The position numbers and the translations under genes were made by a program. 64,000 nucleotides of DNA from positions 2,091,793 through 2,155,792 of the forward strand of contig NZ_JBEWCD010000002.1 of assembly GCF_040530035.1 (NCBI RefSeq), given 5' to 3'. How positions within the stretch are numbered: position 1 is the stretch's first letter; each line of letters begins with the position of its first letter. This DNA comes from Roseibium sp. HPY-6. GTDB lineage: Bacteria > Pseudomonadota > Alphaproteobacteria > Rhizobiales > Stappiaceae. Below the pieces are notes generated by a model that was given only the letters and a program-made list of their open reading frames with translations, was not told the DNA's origin and searched no databases. Shown here in pieces: positions 1 through 8,848 of the stretch.

Positions 1-2
1 CC

Positions 3-3000
3 GCTTTACAGGCGGATGCTACTTTCCTTACGGAGGGAGGGCGGCTTGGCGACACCGTTCTTCAGTCTGGTACTGACACAGCAGCTCTTGTCACTTGGGT
101 TCGTGATTCAGATTTAGCGCTCGTTGGGGCATCGGCCCCAGTCGCGACCACCTACGAGGACCTGAACGGTGACACCATTGTCGACGCAGTCCTCACTGCC
201 GAGGATGGCTCGATCTGGACGCGTCTCGGCGATGGCCAGGGTGGGTTCGGAACGGCTCAGGCCCAGGGACGCGACCTTGCGACGAATGCGATTGAGAAGG
301 TCGGTGGTGGCGCCACCTCGTGGGACCGAGGAGCTTATTCGGAAGAAGAGTTTCTCGGCGCTGGGGCCCTGGTCACAATAGTTGATTCAATTGGCAAGTC
401 GGTGATGTTGGGTCTTTCTGCGGATCCGGGCGATTCCGGCTACACCTCCATTGACTTCACTATATTGCAGAACTCGAACGGTGTTTTTCGGGTTTATGAG
501 CGTGGCGTCAAAACCAGCGACCTAGGCACGCTTAGTGTTGGCGATGAGCTGCGTATTGAGCGCCTTGAAGATGGTACGATACAATATCTTCACAATGGCG
601 AGGTGGTTTATACCAGCCCAGTTGTGTCTGAAATTTCCACGCCGCTTTATGCGGATGCGAGTTTCGTATTCCACGGCAGTCGTTTGGGCAACACATACTT
701 GCAATCAGGTTCTGGTCCGCAAGAGCTTGTCACATGGGTTGCCGATCCTGATCTTTCGATTGCCGGTGACGTCGGCGATGTTTCACTAACCTTCGAAGAC
801 CTGAACAGCGACAACATTGTTGATGCTGTTCTTACCGCAGACGACGGCTCGATCTGGACGCGTCTCGGCGACGGTCAGGGCGGGTTCGGCGAGGCTGAGG
901 CCCAGGGCCGCGATCTTGCAACGAACGCGATTGAGAAGGTTGGTGGGAGCAACACGGCCTATGACCGAGGAACGCATTCAGAAGAAGGGTTTGTTGGTGC
1001 CGGGGTCTTGACCACGACGGTTGTCGCAACCAACAAGAACGTATTCCTGGGCTTGTCCGCTGACCCCGGTGATATGGGCTATCAGTCCATCGACTATAAG
1101 ATCTTTCAAACCGTTCATGGCACTTTCCGGGTCTATGAGCGTGGCGTGAACAAAGGTGAGTTTGGCAATTATCATGTTGGCGATGAGCTGGGTATCGAGC
1201 GCCTTGCGGACGGCACCGTTCAGTATCTGCGTAATGGAGCAGTCTTCTATACCAGCACGCTTTTGTCCGACGTCGCCACGCCGCTCTACGCGGATGCGAG
1301 CTTTTTCTCCCATGGCAGTCGATTGGGCGATACGTATTTGCAGTCTGGCAACGGCTCGAAAGATCTTGCCACCTGGGTTGCAAATGCTGATCTAGTGGTT
1401 GCTTCCACGACCGCTGTCGTCTCAACAATCTATGAAGACCTGAATGGTGACGGCGTTGTCGATGCGGTTGTGTCATCTGAAGATGGTTCGATCTGGACGC
1501 GTCTCGGCGATGGCCAGGGCGGGTTCGGTGAGGCTCGTGCGCATGGCAGGGATCTGGCAACGAATGGTCTGGAAAAGACCGGTGGTGGAACCGCTTGGAA
1601 CGGAGGCGCTTTTTCCGAAGAAGGTCTGGCCGGCGCGGGATCTCTTACGACTGCGGTGTATCAAACCGATCAGCCAATAATGGTCGGACTGTCTGAGGAA
1701 CCCGGCGGTTCAGGCTATCTCTCAATCGGTTTTGCGATTTACCAGCACAGTGACGGCAAGCTTCGCATTTTTGAAAATGGCGTGGGCATAGGCACTTTTG
1801 GCGCCTATCATTTTGGTGATGAACTGAGCATCGAACGTCTTGCGGATGGCACGGTTCAGTATCTGCAGAACGGCGTGGTGTTCTACACGAGCACGAATTC
1901 ATCCGATCCAGCGGTGACACTATATGCGGACGCCAGCTTCAAGTTCACAGGCAGCCGGATAGGCGACACTTTGCTTAAGGTCGGTAGTGCACCTGCTGAG
2001 CTCGTTACCTGGGTCCAAGATCAGCACATGACTGTAATTGGCGTGTCGGACCCCGTCACCACGAGTTATCAGGACCTGAACGGTGATGGCGTTGTCGATG
2101 CTGTTCTAACCTCAGAGGATGGCTCGATTTGGACACGTCTGGGCGATGGTCAGGGCGGTTTCGGTGAAGCACAGGCGCAGGGCAGGGATCTGGCAACGAA
2201 TGGTCTGGAAAAGACCGGTGGTGGAACCGCTTGGAACGGAGGCGCTTTTTCCGAAGAAGGTCTAGCCGGTGCGGGGTCTCTCACGACTGCGGTGTATCAA
2301 ACCGATCAACCGATAATGGTCGGACTGTCTGAGGAACCCGGAGATTCGGGCTATCTTTCAATCGGTTTTGCCATTTACCAGCACGGTGACGGCAAGCTTC
2401 GCGTTTTTGAAAATGGCGTGGGCATAGGCACTTTTGGCGACTATCATTTTGGTGATGAACTGAGTATCGAACGTCTTGCGGATGGCACGGTTCAGTATTT
2501 GCAAAACGGAGTGGTGTTCTACACGAGCACGATTTTGTCCGATCCAGCGGTGACACTATATGCAGACGCCAGCTTCAAGTTCACAGGCAGCCGGATAGGC
2601 GACACTTTGCTTAAGGTCGGTAGTGCACCGGCTGAGCTCGTCACCTGGGTCCATGATGAGCACATGACTGTCATTGGCGTGTCTGATCCCGTCACCACGA
2701 CTTACCAGGATTTGAACGGTGATGGTGTTGTCGATGCTGTTCTAACCTCAGAGGATGGGTCTATCTGGACGCGTCTTGGTGATGGTCAGGGCGGGTTCGG
2801 TGAAGCCTTGCGTGAGCCAGTTCTTCCGGCGGCTGACCCGGTTGCGCCCGCAATTGATTTCAGTGGTGTCAGTTTCACAAGCTACACAAGCAACCAGGAT
2901 GTTGGCGGGATAGCTTCAATACTCAGCGATGGCAACCAGCTTGCCTTCGAAGGCAACACCTGGAAGCAGATGGCATTCGATTATTCGATAACTGCTAACA

Positions 3001-3674
3001 CTGTTCTGGAATTCGAGTACAAGTCGACCATCCAGGGCGAATTGCAGGGGCTGGTTTTCGAAACGGACAATGACTTCACAACCGGATCAAAGGTCATTCA
3101 AATGTATGGGTCAGACAACCATGCCAGCTTTGACCGTGCCTATTCTTACTCCGGTTCGGGAGAATGGGAACACTTTTCGATCAGCGCTGGAGACTATCTG
3201 ACGGGAGCAATCAGTGCTCTGGCGTTCGTGAACGATCATGACAACGGTTTGCGAAACGCAAACAGTTTTTATCGCAATGTGAAGATCTACGAGGCGAAAA
3301 CGATATCGGGATCTACCAGTGACGATGTGTTGTCAGGCACCGTCAACGCAGACATACTTCTTGGCATGGCCGGAAACGACAGGCTCGACGGTGCACTTGG
3401 AAGCGACATCCACACGGGTGGTGCCGGTTCGGACACGTTTGTCTTTATAAGCACGGGCGCTGCGACCGACACGGTCACCGATTTCGAAAGCAACGGTGGG
3501 TCTGCCGACGTGCTGCAATTCGAAAGTGCAGTCTTTGCCGACTTTAATGCCGTTCTTGCTGCTGCCGTTGATGATGGCACGGACACGACGATCACTTTGG
3601 ATGCTGACAGCCAGGTTGTTTTGAAAAACGTTCTGGTCTCAAACCTGCAAAGCGATGACTTCGTGTTTGTTTGA
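3..3674 (+). CDS. Giant RTX/FG-GAP repeat protein, 5' end outside window
   Basis: The reading frame is open from the first bases of the window, so this is the C-terminal 1,223 residues of a larger protein. It has one partial and four complete ~212-residue units. Each unit combines a beta-rich, lectin/SPRY-like segment (motifs such as FRVYERGV, GDELSIERLADGTVQYL, VVFYTS) with an FG-GAP/VCBS-like calcium loop (DLNGDGVVDAVLTSEDG followed by IWTRLGDGQGGFG). A jelly-roll-like segment follows (about nt 2840-3290). The C-terminus carries a short RTX nonapeptide stretch (GMAGNDRLDG, GSDIHTGGAGSDTF) and an acidic, hydrophobic tail ending in DDFVFV, typical of type I secretion substrates. No ABC exporter is visible nearby. 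The role is probably a surface or secreted adhesin or carbohydrate-binding protein; the architecture is clear, the ligand is not. Confidence 0.85.
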   Translation, partial: ALQADATFLTEGGRLGDTVLQSGTDTAALVTWVRDSDLALVGASAPVATTYEDLNGDTIVDAVLTAEDGSIWTRLGDGQGGFGTAQAQGRDLATNAIEKVGGGATSWDRGAYSEEEFLGAGALVTIVDSIGKSVMLGLSADPGDSGYTSIDFTILQNSNGVFRVYERGVKTSDLGTLSVGDELRIERLEDGTIQYLHNGEVVYTSPVVSEISTPLYADASFVFHGSRLGNTYLQSGSGPQELVTWVADPDLSIAGDVGDVSLTFEDLNSDNIVDAVLTADDGSIWTRLGDGQGGFGEAEAQGRDLATNAIEKVGGSNTAYDRGTHSEEGFVGAGVLTTTVVATNKNVFLGLSADPGDMGYQSIDYKIFQTVHGTFRVYERGVNKGEFGNYHVGDELGIERLADGTVQYLRNGAVFYTSTLLSDVATPLYADASFFSHGSRLGDTYLQSGNGSKDLATWVANADLVVASTTAVVSTIYEDLNGDGVVDAVVSSEDGSIWTRLGDGQGGFGEARAHGRDLATNGLEKTGGGTAWNGGAFSEEGLAGAGSLTTAVYQTDQPIMVGLSEEPGGSGYLSIGFAIYQHSDGKLRIFENGVGIGTFGAYHFGDELSIERLADGTVQYLQNGVVFYTSTNSSDPAVTLYADASFKFTGSRIGDTLLKVGSAPAELVTWVQDQHMTVIGVSDPVTTSYQDLNGDGVVDAVLTSEDGSIWTRLGDGQGGFGEAQAQGRDLATNGLEKTGGGTAWNGGAFSEEGLAGAGSLTTAVYQTDQPIMVGLSEEPGDSGYLSIGFAIYQHGDGKLRVFENGVGIGTFGDYHFGDELSIERLADGTVQYLQNGVVFYTSTILSDPAVTLYADASFKFTGSRIGDTLLKVGSAPAELVTWVHDEHMTVIGVSDPVTTTYQDLNGDGVVDAVLTSEDGSIWTRLGDGQGGFGEALREPVLPAADPVAPAIDFSGVSFTSYTSNQDVGGIASILSDGNQLAFEGNTWKQMAFDYSITANTVLEFEYKSTIQGELQGLVFETDNDFTTGSKVIQMYGSDNHASFDRAYSYSGSGEWEHFSISAGDYLTGAISALAFVNDHDNGLRNANSFYRNVKIYEAKTISGSTSDDVLSGTVNADILLGMAGNDRLDGALGSDIHTGGAGSDTFVFISTGAATDTVTDFESNGGSADVLQFESAVFADFNAVLAAAVDDGTDTTITLDADSQVVLKNVLVSNLQSDDFVFV
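258..2807 (+). repeat. Four full tandem coding repeats of 639/639/636/636 bp
   Basis: Using the conserved GSIWTRLGDGQGGFG block as a landmark (glycine codons at 207, 846, 1485, 2121 and 2757), units run 258-896, 897-1535, 1536-2171 and 2172-2807, with a partial unit at 3-257. The last two units are almost identical in DNA as well as protein, including synonymous positions, which indicates recent duplication or gene conversion. The earlier units are diverged. Confidence 0.85.
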
Positions 3675-4030
3675 TTGCACCGGTTTGAAATATAGTCCCG
3701 AAACGGATTCAGGTTCGCGCGTCGACTTAATCTATGCGGGTGAATCTGAATGCTGAAGTGATACGCCGTTCATAGGCTTGCGTTGTGCTTCGCGTCCGTA
3801 GGTTCAATCGGTCCCAATCATAGGTCATGGGCCGGCTGCCAGAGTACCCATCTGGCAGCCAGAAAAGCTGCTTCGACATCTTTTAAATTTTCAAATCGGT
3901 AATGCGAAGAAATGTCCGCGTTTGCTGGGTTGACCGGGGCGCGAACGTCTTTGTTACCATGCGTTTCCCATTGTCAGTCAACAGAGGACCTGGCGATGTT
4001 TTTCCGCCATGTCATTCCATCGGTTTTTGC
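3675..4030. other. Convergent intergenic region
   Basis: It lies between the 3' ends of the RTX gene and the minus-strand flavin monooxygenase gene. Apart from the hairpin at 3834-3860 I see no gene. A 12-codon ATG frame at 3996-4034 is too short to support. Confidence 0.6.
3834..3860. terminator. 10-bp hairpin between convergent genes
   Basis: GGCTGCCAGA (3834-3843) pairs perfectly with TCTGGCAGCC (3851-3860) around a 7-nt loop. It sits about 160 bp past the RTX stop and 170 bp past the end of the minus-strand operon, so it could serve both. No clean U-tract follows on either strand, so intrinsic termination is only inferred. Confidence 0.5.
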
Positions 4031-5467
4031 TTAGTCCTCGGGACAAAAAGCGGTGTATTGTGCGGTTAATTGTTTCGGCCCGTCGTCAAACGCGTCGGGT
4101 CCAACGAGACGGTAGAGAAGTCCCGACGTTGCGCTTTTCCGGATGGTTTGCGCAAGATCGTCTGACTGTGGGTCTTTCGGATCGGTTCCGCATAGGCGCG
4201 CGAATCTGAGCGCCATCTCGGACTGGGTCCGGTAGCCCGTGTGGTGACCGTTTTGCGCGCAGTCTTGCAGGCCTGCACGCATGGTCTCTTCGCTTCGCGC
4301 CTGGATAACGCTGCCCCAGCTGTAGGCAAGATAGCGTGCCTGTTGCTCCAAGGGCGTCGGGTAGGAGCCGGCCTGGCTCCAGAGCCCCAGAAAGGCAAGC
4401 CCTGGCAGGTCCGGATGCAAGGTGAATTCGTCAAGTTCGATATAGTTGTCGCTCAATCGAAGCGTGTCCCGGGTCTCTTCGTCGAGAAACGGCAGGTTGA
4501 GCGCAAAACCGGTGCCCGAAATGATGCCGTCAACGTCCAGGTGGGAGCCACCTGGAAACCGCAGTGTCCGTCCGCTGATCCGTTCCGGCCATTCGACCGG
4601 CGTGACACGCCCCTCCGCAACGAGGTTGAGATAGTGCTGTGAACCGGTCGCGCCGGCTTTCGAAAACTCAGGATGCGGTTTCGGCGTGCCATAGCGGCTG
4701 GGGTCGCCTGAATAGCGCAGGATCTTCTCTTCGCTGTCTTTCAGCAGCGTTTCCGGATCGTCCAGGGCTAGCGCACCGCGCTCATAGGTGAACAGGAGAT
4801 ATTCAATCGGCAGGCCCCGAACCATCTTGGGGTTCACGTACCGTTGCCGCCGCTGTGCAAGATGAACACTTGCCGCCCCTAGCATGGAAAGATCAGAGGC
4901 GATTTCGAGCGAGGAAATGGCACCGCCCAGAACCACAACATTTCGGTTCTGATAGGCGAAGGGATCCTTGTAGTTGAAGGAGTGAATGATCCCCAGATCG
5001 CCGGAAAAGGTCTCGTGACCTGGAATGACAGGAATGACCGGTTTGTTGAAACGGCCCGTCGCGACCACGACACGCTCGAAACGTCTTTCGAACTGCTCGC
5101 CGTCTCTTTTCAGCAGCAGGGCCCATGTCCCGTCTTTTCGTGCAAGTTTGATCAAACGCGTGCGAAACTGAACCAGATCCAGAAGGCCGTATTCGCGTGC
5201 ATAGTTCTCGAAATAGGCGCGAACCGCTCCGTTGTGGGGGAACAGCGGTGTGCCCTTTGGATAGGGCAAGTCAGAGAACCGGGTTGCTTCCAAAAATGTA
5301 TTCGTCACCATTTGCGGCCAGACGCCGCTCATCGGATTGCTGACGGACCATTGTCCCCCGACCTCCGTGTGAGCTTCGAAGATTATCGGCGAAAAGCCTT
5401 GTGCCTTGAGCCATCTGGCGGCGGCAATCCCGCCCGGTCCTGCACCAATGATCGCGATATCTGTCAT
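4031..5467 (-). CDS. Flavin-containing monooxygenase (FMO-type NAD(P)-binding protein)
   Basis: This is a 478-residue FAD/NADPH-dependent monooxygenase. The N-terminus carries the FAD-binding GAGPGG (residues ~8-13). The FMO fingerprint FxGxxxHxxxY/F appears as FSGDLGIIHSFNYK (~154-167), and a second Rossmann-type stretch VVLGGAISSLE follows (~178-188). FMOs of this class oxygenate N or S atoms, or act as Baeyer-Villiger enzymes on ketones. The ATG at 5467 is preferred over an in-frame TTG two codons upstream. It is the last gene of the minus-strand operon starting at 13491, 18 bp after the SDR gene. In this context it may oxygenate a ketone or heteroatom of the imported compound, but the substrate is unknown. 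Confidence 0.85.
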   Translation of the reverse strand: MTDIAIIGAGPGGIAAARWLKAQGFSPIIFEAHTEVGGQWSVSNPMSGVWPQMVTNTFLEATRFSDLPYPKGTPLFPHNGAVRAYFENYAREYGLLDLVQFRTRLIKLARKDGTWALLLKRDGEQFERRFERVVVATGRFNKPVIPVIPGHETFSGDLGIIHSFNYKDPFAYQNRNVVVLGGAISSLEIASDLSMLGAASVHLAQRRQRYVNPKMVRGLPIEYLLFTYERGALALDDPETLLKDSEEKILRYSGDPSRYGTPKPHPEFSKAGATGSQHYLNLVAEGRVTPVEWPERISGRTLRFPGGSHLDVDGIISGTGFALNLPFLDEETRDTLRLSDNYIELDEFTLHPDLPGLAFLGLWSQAGSYPTPLEQQARYLAYSWGSVIQARSEETMRAGLQDCAQNGHHTGYRTQSEMALRFARLCGTDPKDPQSDDLAQTIRKSATSGLLYRLVGPDAFDDGPKQLTAQYTAFCPED

Positions 5468-5485
5468 GACCAACCGTCGACTGAT

Positions 5486-6241
5486 TTAGTGGAAATAGAT
5501 CCCGCCGCACACATTCAGCGCCTGGCCGGTGACAAAATCCGACAGATCGGAGGCGAAGAAAACAGCAGGCCCGACGATGTCGTCAGGGTCTCCCAGACGC
5601 TTTAACGCGGCCACGTTGGTCCAGTGGTCGATGTTTTCCTGGCTGCCGAGGTTGTTTTTGCCCATTTCGGTCAGGATGATTCCCGGGCAGATCGCATTGA
5701 CTGTAATGCCATCCATGCCGACTTCCTGTGAATAGACGCGCGTCAGCGTGATCGCTGTCGCCTTTGTGGCCGCATAATGCCCCTGTGTTGGAACGCCCTG
5801 GCGCCCGGCAATCGAAGCGATGTTGATGATCCTTCCGGACTTGCGTTGCCGCATCTGGGGGAGAACCGCATTGGTGCACAACAGGACGCCTTTGGCGTTG
5901 ACGTCGAAATGGGCGTCCCAGGTTTTTTCATCCAGCTCTTCGAGCTGTTTCGGCACCAGTATGCCGGCATTGTTCACCAAAATGTCGATTTGCCCGAAAG
6001 CATCCGTCGCCTCACCAACGACGCTTTCGACGATGCCCTTGTTCGTCACATCCAAAGGCAGCGCGAGGCATTTCTGTCCGGTTTCGCCGACTTGCGCGGC
6101 GACCTTTTTAAGCTCGCCCGTTTGACGATCCAGGTCTGTGATGACGGTGTTCGCTCCATGTTTTGCCAGCCCGACGGCAAGGGCTGCACCGATACCGCGG
6201 GACGCCCCTGTGATAAGAGCTGTTTTTCCTTCGAGGATCAT
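5486..6241 (-). CDS. Short-chain dehydrogenase/reductase
   Basis: This 251-residue classical SDR has TGASRGIG (residues 11-18) for NAD(P), the NNAG motif, and an active-site Ser (NIASIAG) followed by YAATK. The C-terminus LNVCGGIYFH resembles the usual NVDGG ending of FabG-like enzymes. The start overlaps the stop of the kinase gene by 4 bp (ATGA), which indicates translational coupling. It presumably oxidises or reduces a hydroxyl/keto group in the operon's pathway. FabG-type annotation would be automatic here, but the catabolic context argues against a fatty-acid role. Confidence 0.88.
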   Translation of the reverse strand: MILEGKTALITGASRGIGAALAVGLAKHGANTVITDLDRQTGELKKVAAQVGETGQKCLALPLDVTNKGIVESVVGEATDAFGQIDILVNNAGILVPKQLEELDEKTWDAHFDVNAKGVLLCTNAVLPQMRQRKSGRIINIASIAGRQGVPTQGHYAATKATAITLTRVYSQEVGMDGITVNAICPGIILTEMGKNNLGSQENIDHWTNVAALKRLGDPDDIVGPAVFFASDLSDFVTGQALNVCGGIYFH

Positions 6242-7200
6242 TGTGCTGCCTCCAGTTCCTTTAATGGCCAGCTTTCCATTGCGGCCATTACCGATTCAAA
6301 GTCTTTCAGGATGCCTTGGCTGCCGAGACCTCGGGCTACGTGCGCAGCCACGGTGTTTGCAAACCGGGCGCATTGGTGCAGCTCCCAGCCCTTCGAAAGA
6401 CCGGTGATGATCCCGGCGGTGAAGCTGTCCCCGCAGCCCGTCGTGTCGATGACGTCGATCCTGTGGGCAGGCAGCTGAAACGCAGCAGCATTTTCAGGGT
6501 CTACCCAAACGCCGTCCCCCTCCAGGGTGATGACCGCGTTTTTGACACCCCGCGCCTTGAACCAGCCGGCGACTTCGGCAGGCGTGCCGCCTCCGGCCAT
6601 GGCTCGGCTCTCTTCGATCGAGGGAACGAAATAGTCGATATAGGGCAAAAGCGGCTCGACGAGCCTGACCGTTTCTTCATTCGCGAGGATCAGGTCGAAC
6701 ACAGTTGTCCGGCCGAGTTCCTTTGCGCGTTTCAAAAGCTTGAGAGACGGCGCACCATCGAAATTTGCGAGCAGTCCCGTGCCGCCCAGATGCACAATGG
6801 AAGCGTCGCAAGCCGCCTCGATTCCCGCGTCGTCCAAAGTGAAACTGTTGGATGTTCCCGGCACGAAGAAGGCGGATCGGGCCCCGTCTTTTGCGATCGG
6901 CAACATGGACATTGCCGTCTGCAGGGACGGGCTGCGCCCGACCAGGCTGGTGTCGATCCCGGCGGATTGCATCGCCGACAGCAACCAATCGCCCATCGGG
7001 TCGCAGCCGACTTCCGCCGCCACCTTCACCTTCAGGCCGAGCATTGCACAATCGAGAGCCGTCGCACCGGCTGTGCCCGCGACGGTCATGGTCATCTGAT
7101 CAACAAAGGTGGCGCCTCCACGCGGCGGCATTTCATCGGCGTGGGCGCAAAGCGTGTCGAGCACAAGAAAGCCGACCGCAGATAGATCGGAGTGGGTCAT
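6238..7200 (-). CDS. PfkB/ribokinase-family carbohydrate kinase
   Basis: The 320-residue protein carries the PfkB C-terminal signature DTTGCGDSFTAGI, with the catalytic Asp in GCGD, and an N-terminal glycine-rich segment. Family members phosphorylate sugars, nucleosides or keto-deoxy acids with ATP. It overlaps the class II aldolase upstream (4 bp) and the SDR downstream (4 bp). A kinase directly coupled to a fuculose-phosphate-type aldolase suggests that it makes the phosphorylated substrate the aldolase cleaves. The sugar itself is not identifiable from sequence. Confidence 0.88.
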   Translation of the reverse strand: MTHSDLSAVGFLVLDTLCAHADEMPPRGGATFVDQMTMTVAGTAGATALDCAMLGLKVKVAAEVGCDPMGDWLLSAMQSAGIDTSLVGRSPSLQTAMSMLPIAKDGARSAFFVPGTSNSFTLDDAGIEAACDASIVHLGGTGLLANFDGAPSLKLLKRAKELGRTTVFDLILANEETVRLVEPLLPYIDYFVPSIEESRAMAGGGTPAEVAGWFKARGVKNAVITLEGDGVWVDPENAAAFQLPAHRIDVIDTTGCGDSFTAGIITGLSKGWELHQCARFANTVAAHVARGLGSQGILKDFESVMAAMESWPLKELEAAQ

Positions 7201-7862
7201 TTGCTGTTTCCCTCATCGGTGAGGCCATAGCCTGCGATCTTGTCGCTGACGTCCTGGATTTGCCGGTCGGTCAAGAGAGGCGGTTTGCCGAGCTGCAATG
7301 CACCAAAATACTGGTGTGCGAGTGTTTCGAGTTCTTCTGCAAGCCAGAAGGCCTGTTGAATGGTCGAACCGATGGCAATCATGCCGTGATGGGCAAGAAG
7401 GCAGGCCTTGCGGTCCGCCAGCGCTTCGACGGCGAAATCGGAAAGCTCCTGGCTGCCGTAAATCGCGTAGGGCGCGACCCTGACTGACGGGCCGCCGAAC
7501 ACTGCAATCATGTAGTGAATTGCCGGAATCTCCATCTTGTGGATGGCCAGGATCGTACAATAGGCAGGGTGGGCATGAACGACGGCTTCAACATCAGGTC
7601 TTGCAGCCAGGATGTCTCTGTGAAACCGCCACTCGCTCGAAGGCTTGTTCTGGCCAGTGGCGGTACCATCCGTGTCCAGATAGACGATATCGTCGGCGCC
7701 CATCTGATCGTAGGGCATGCTGGAGGGCGTGATCAGCAAACCGTCCTCATGGCGGATGCTGATGTTGCCGGACGTACCCTGATTGAGCCCGCTTGAATTC
7801 ATTTTCAGGCAGTGCTCGATGATCAACTGCCGTTTTTCCAGTTCGGTGAAATCGATACGCAT
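7197..7862 (-). CDS. Class II aldolase/adducin family (fuculose-phosphate aldolase-like)
   Basis: The 221-residue protein has the zinc-dependent aldolase pattern: GTSGNIS near residue 30, Glu77 (PSSEWRFH), HAHP with His96 and His98, and a further His pair in LLAHHG (~158-159). This matches the metal and base residues of L-fuculose-1-phosphate aldolase and L-ribulose-5-phosphate 4-epimerase. The neighbouring PfkB kinase favours aldol cleavage of a phosphorylated ketose or acid. A 108-bp gap separates it from the MaoC gene upstream in the operon, so it may begin a second transcriptional segment. Confidence 0.88.
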   Translation of the reverse strand: MRIDFTELEKRQLIIEHCLKMNSSGLNQGTSGNISIRHEDGLLITPSSMPYDQMGADDIVYLDTDGTATGQNKPSSEWRFHRDILAARPDVEAVVHAHPAYCTILAIHKMEIPAIHYMIAVFGGPSVRVAPYAIYGSQELSDFAVEALADRKACLLAHHGMIAIGSTIQQAFWLAEELETLAHQYFGALQLGKPPLLTDRQIQDVSDKIAGYGLTDEGNSK

Positions 7863-7970
7863 GGTCTGTGTTTCGGTTCAATTTAGTGGCGCCCGGCGGC
7901 AATCACCGCCGCTTCCGGCATCAGGCAAAGGCGGCCCTTGGCCCGTAGTCCAAAGACAGATCCGGGCAAC

Positions 7971-8420
7971 TCAAAGGCCGTCCAGCGGCATCGTGTAGGT
8001 CGTTGCAGTGCCTTCGACACAGATGTCACCGGCGCTGTCTGTGATCTCGACAGCCATCTGGCAGATCGGTTTGTCATCGCGTACGGAAGTGAGTTCAACT
8101 TTGCCCGTTATCGTTTCGCCGACACCAACCGCTTTCTTGAAATTCAGGTTCGTGTTCAAAAACACGGTTCCCGGACCAGGCAGGTCCTCGGCAACGCACG
8201 CATTCAGGATCCCGGTGGTTACGCCCCCTTGTACAATCAGTTTGCCGAAGGACGTTTTCTTCGCCAATTCTTCATTGTAGTGAACGGGATTGCGATCGCC
8301 TGTCATATCCGTGAACGAATGGATGTCCTCAATCTTGGTCGTCCGGCTTCTCGTTGCGATCTGGCCGTTGGCGGGCTTCCCCTTGATGACACCTTTCCAG
8401 CCGTCTTTGGGTTCACTCAT
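7971..8420 (-). CDS. MaoC-like hot-dog hydratase/dehydratase
   Basis: The 149-residue single hot-dog domain protein carries the hydratase-2 motif (F-x-x-x-TGDRNPVHYNEELA, residues ~36-52) with the Asp and His used for enoyl-CoA hydration, followed by FGKLIVQGG. It overlaps the DUF35 gene by 4 bp. MaoC domains accompany thiolase-like and DUF35 proteins in side-chain degradation of steroids and other acyl-CoAs. That comparison supports a hydratase step on a CoA thioester made by the ligase encoded two genes upstream. Confidence 0.87.
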   Translation of the reverse strand: MSEPKDGWKGVIKGKPANGQIATRSRTTKIEDIHSFTDMTGDRNPVHYNEELAKKTSFGKLIVQGGVTTGILNACVAEDLPGPGTVFLNTNLNFKKAVGVGETITGKVELTSVRDDKPICQMAVEITDSAGDICVEGTATTYTMPLDGL

Positions 8421-8848
8421 ACCGGTTCCTCCTTGTTGTCCGGGTACTTGAAGCAGGGCAGCATTTGGCCACCGATGTTTTGCGGAATGAATTCGAGCCG
8501 GTCACCGATCTTGGCCTCATTTCGCTCCACGAGAATGTGACTGAGAAGGGTCGGACCCTCATCGAGCTCAACGAGGCCAACCAGGTAAGGGGTGACGGGT
8601 AACCAGCCGGGATGGCCCGGCTTCCAGATTTGCGAGAAGGATTTCAGCCGACCGGAGCCCCTGACCTCGGTCCAGGCAACGTCACTGCTCCAGCAATTCG
8701 GACAAAGCGGACGCGGGTAGAAAAAGTGCTCGCCGCAGCTGCCACACTTTTGGATTGTCAGTTTGCCTTCGGCCGCATTTTCCCAGAAGGGCGCGGTCAA
8801 AGGTGTTTTGGTTGGTCCAGGCACGTCCAGTTGCGACAGATCCTTCAT
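8417..8848 (-). CDS. Zn-ribbon / OB-fold acyl-CoA-associated protein (DUF35 family)
   Basis: This 143-residue protein has a rubredoxin-like zinc ribbon (Cys35, Cys38, Cys49, Cys52) followed by an OB-fold (residues ~60-140). The ATG at 8848 is chosen because it overlaps the thiolase stop as ATGA; the open frame extends 25 codons further but only inside the thiolase gene. Proteins of this family form complexes with thiolase-like partners, as ChsH2 does with Ltp2, and can be required for their activity. Partnership with the adjacent thiolase-like protein is a strong contextual inference. Confidence 0.85.
   Translation of the reverse strand: MKDLSQLDVPGPTKTPLTAPFWENAAEGKLTIQKCGSCGEHFFYPRPLCPNCWSSDVAWTEVRGSGRLKSFSQIWKPGHPGWLPVTPYLVGLVELDEGPTLLSHILVERNEAKIGDRLEFIPQNIGGQMLPCFKYPDNKEEPV

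Noticed and set aside
832..1560. Long minus-strand open frame within the RTX gene
   Set aside because: Antisense shadow produced by the codon pattern of the repeats; the composition (His/Arg/Ser-rich) is not protein-like.
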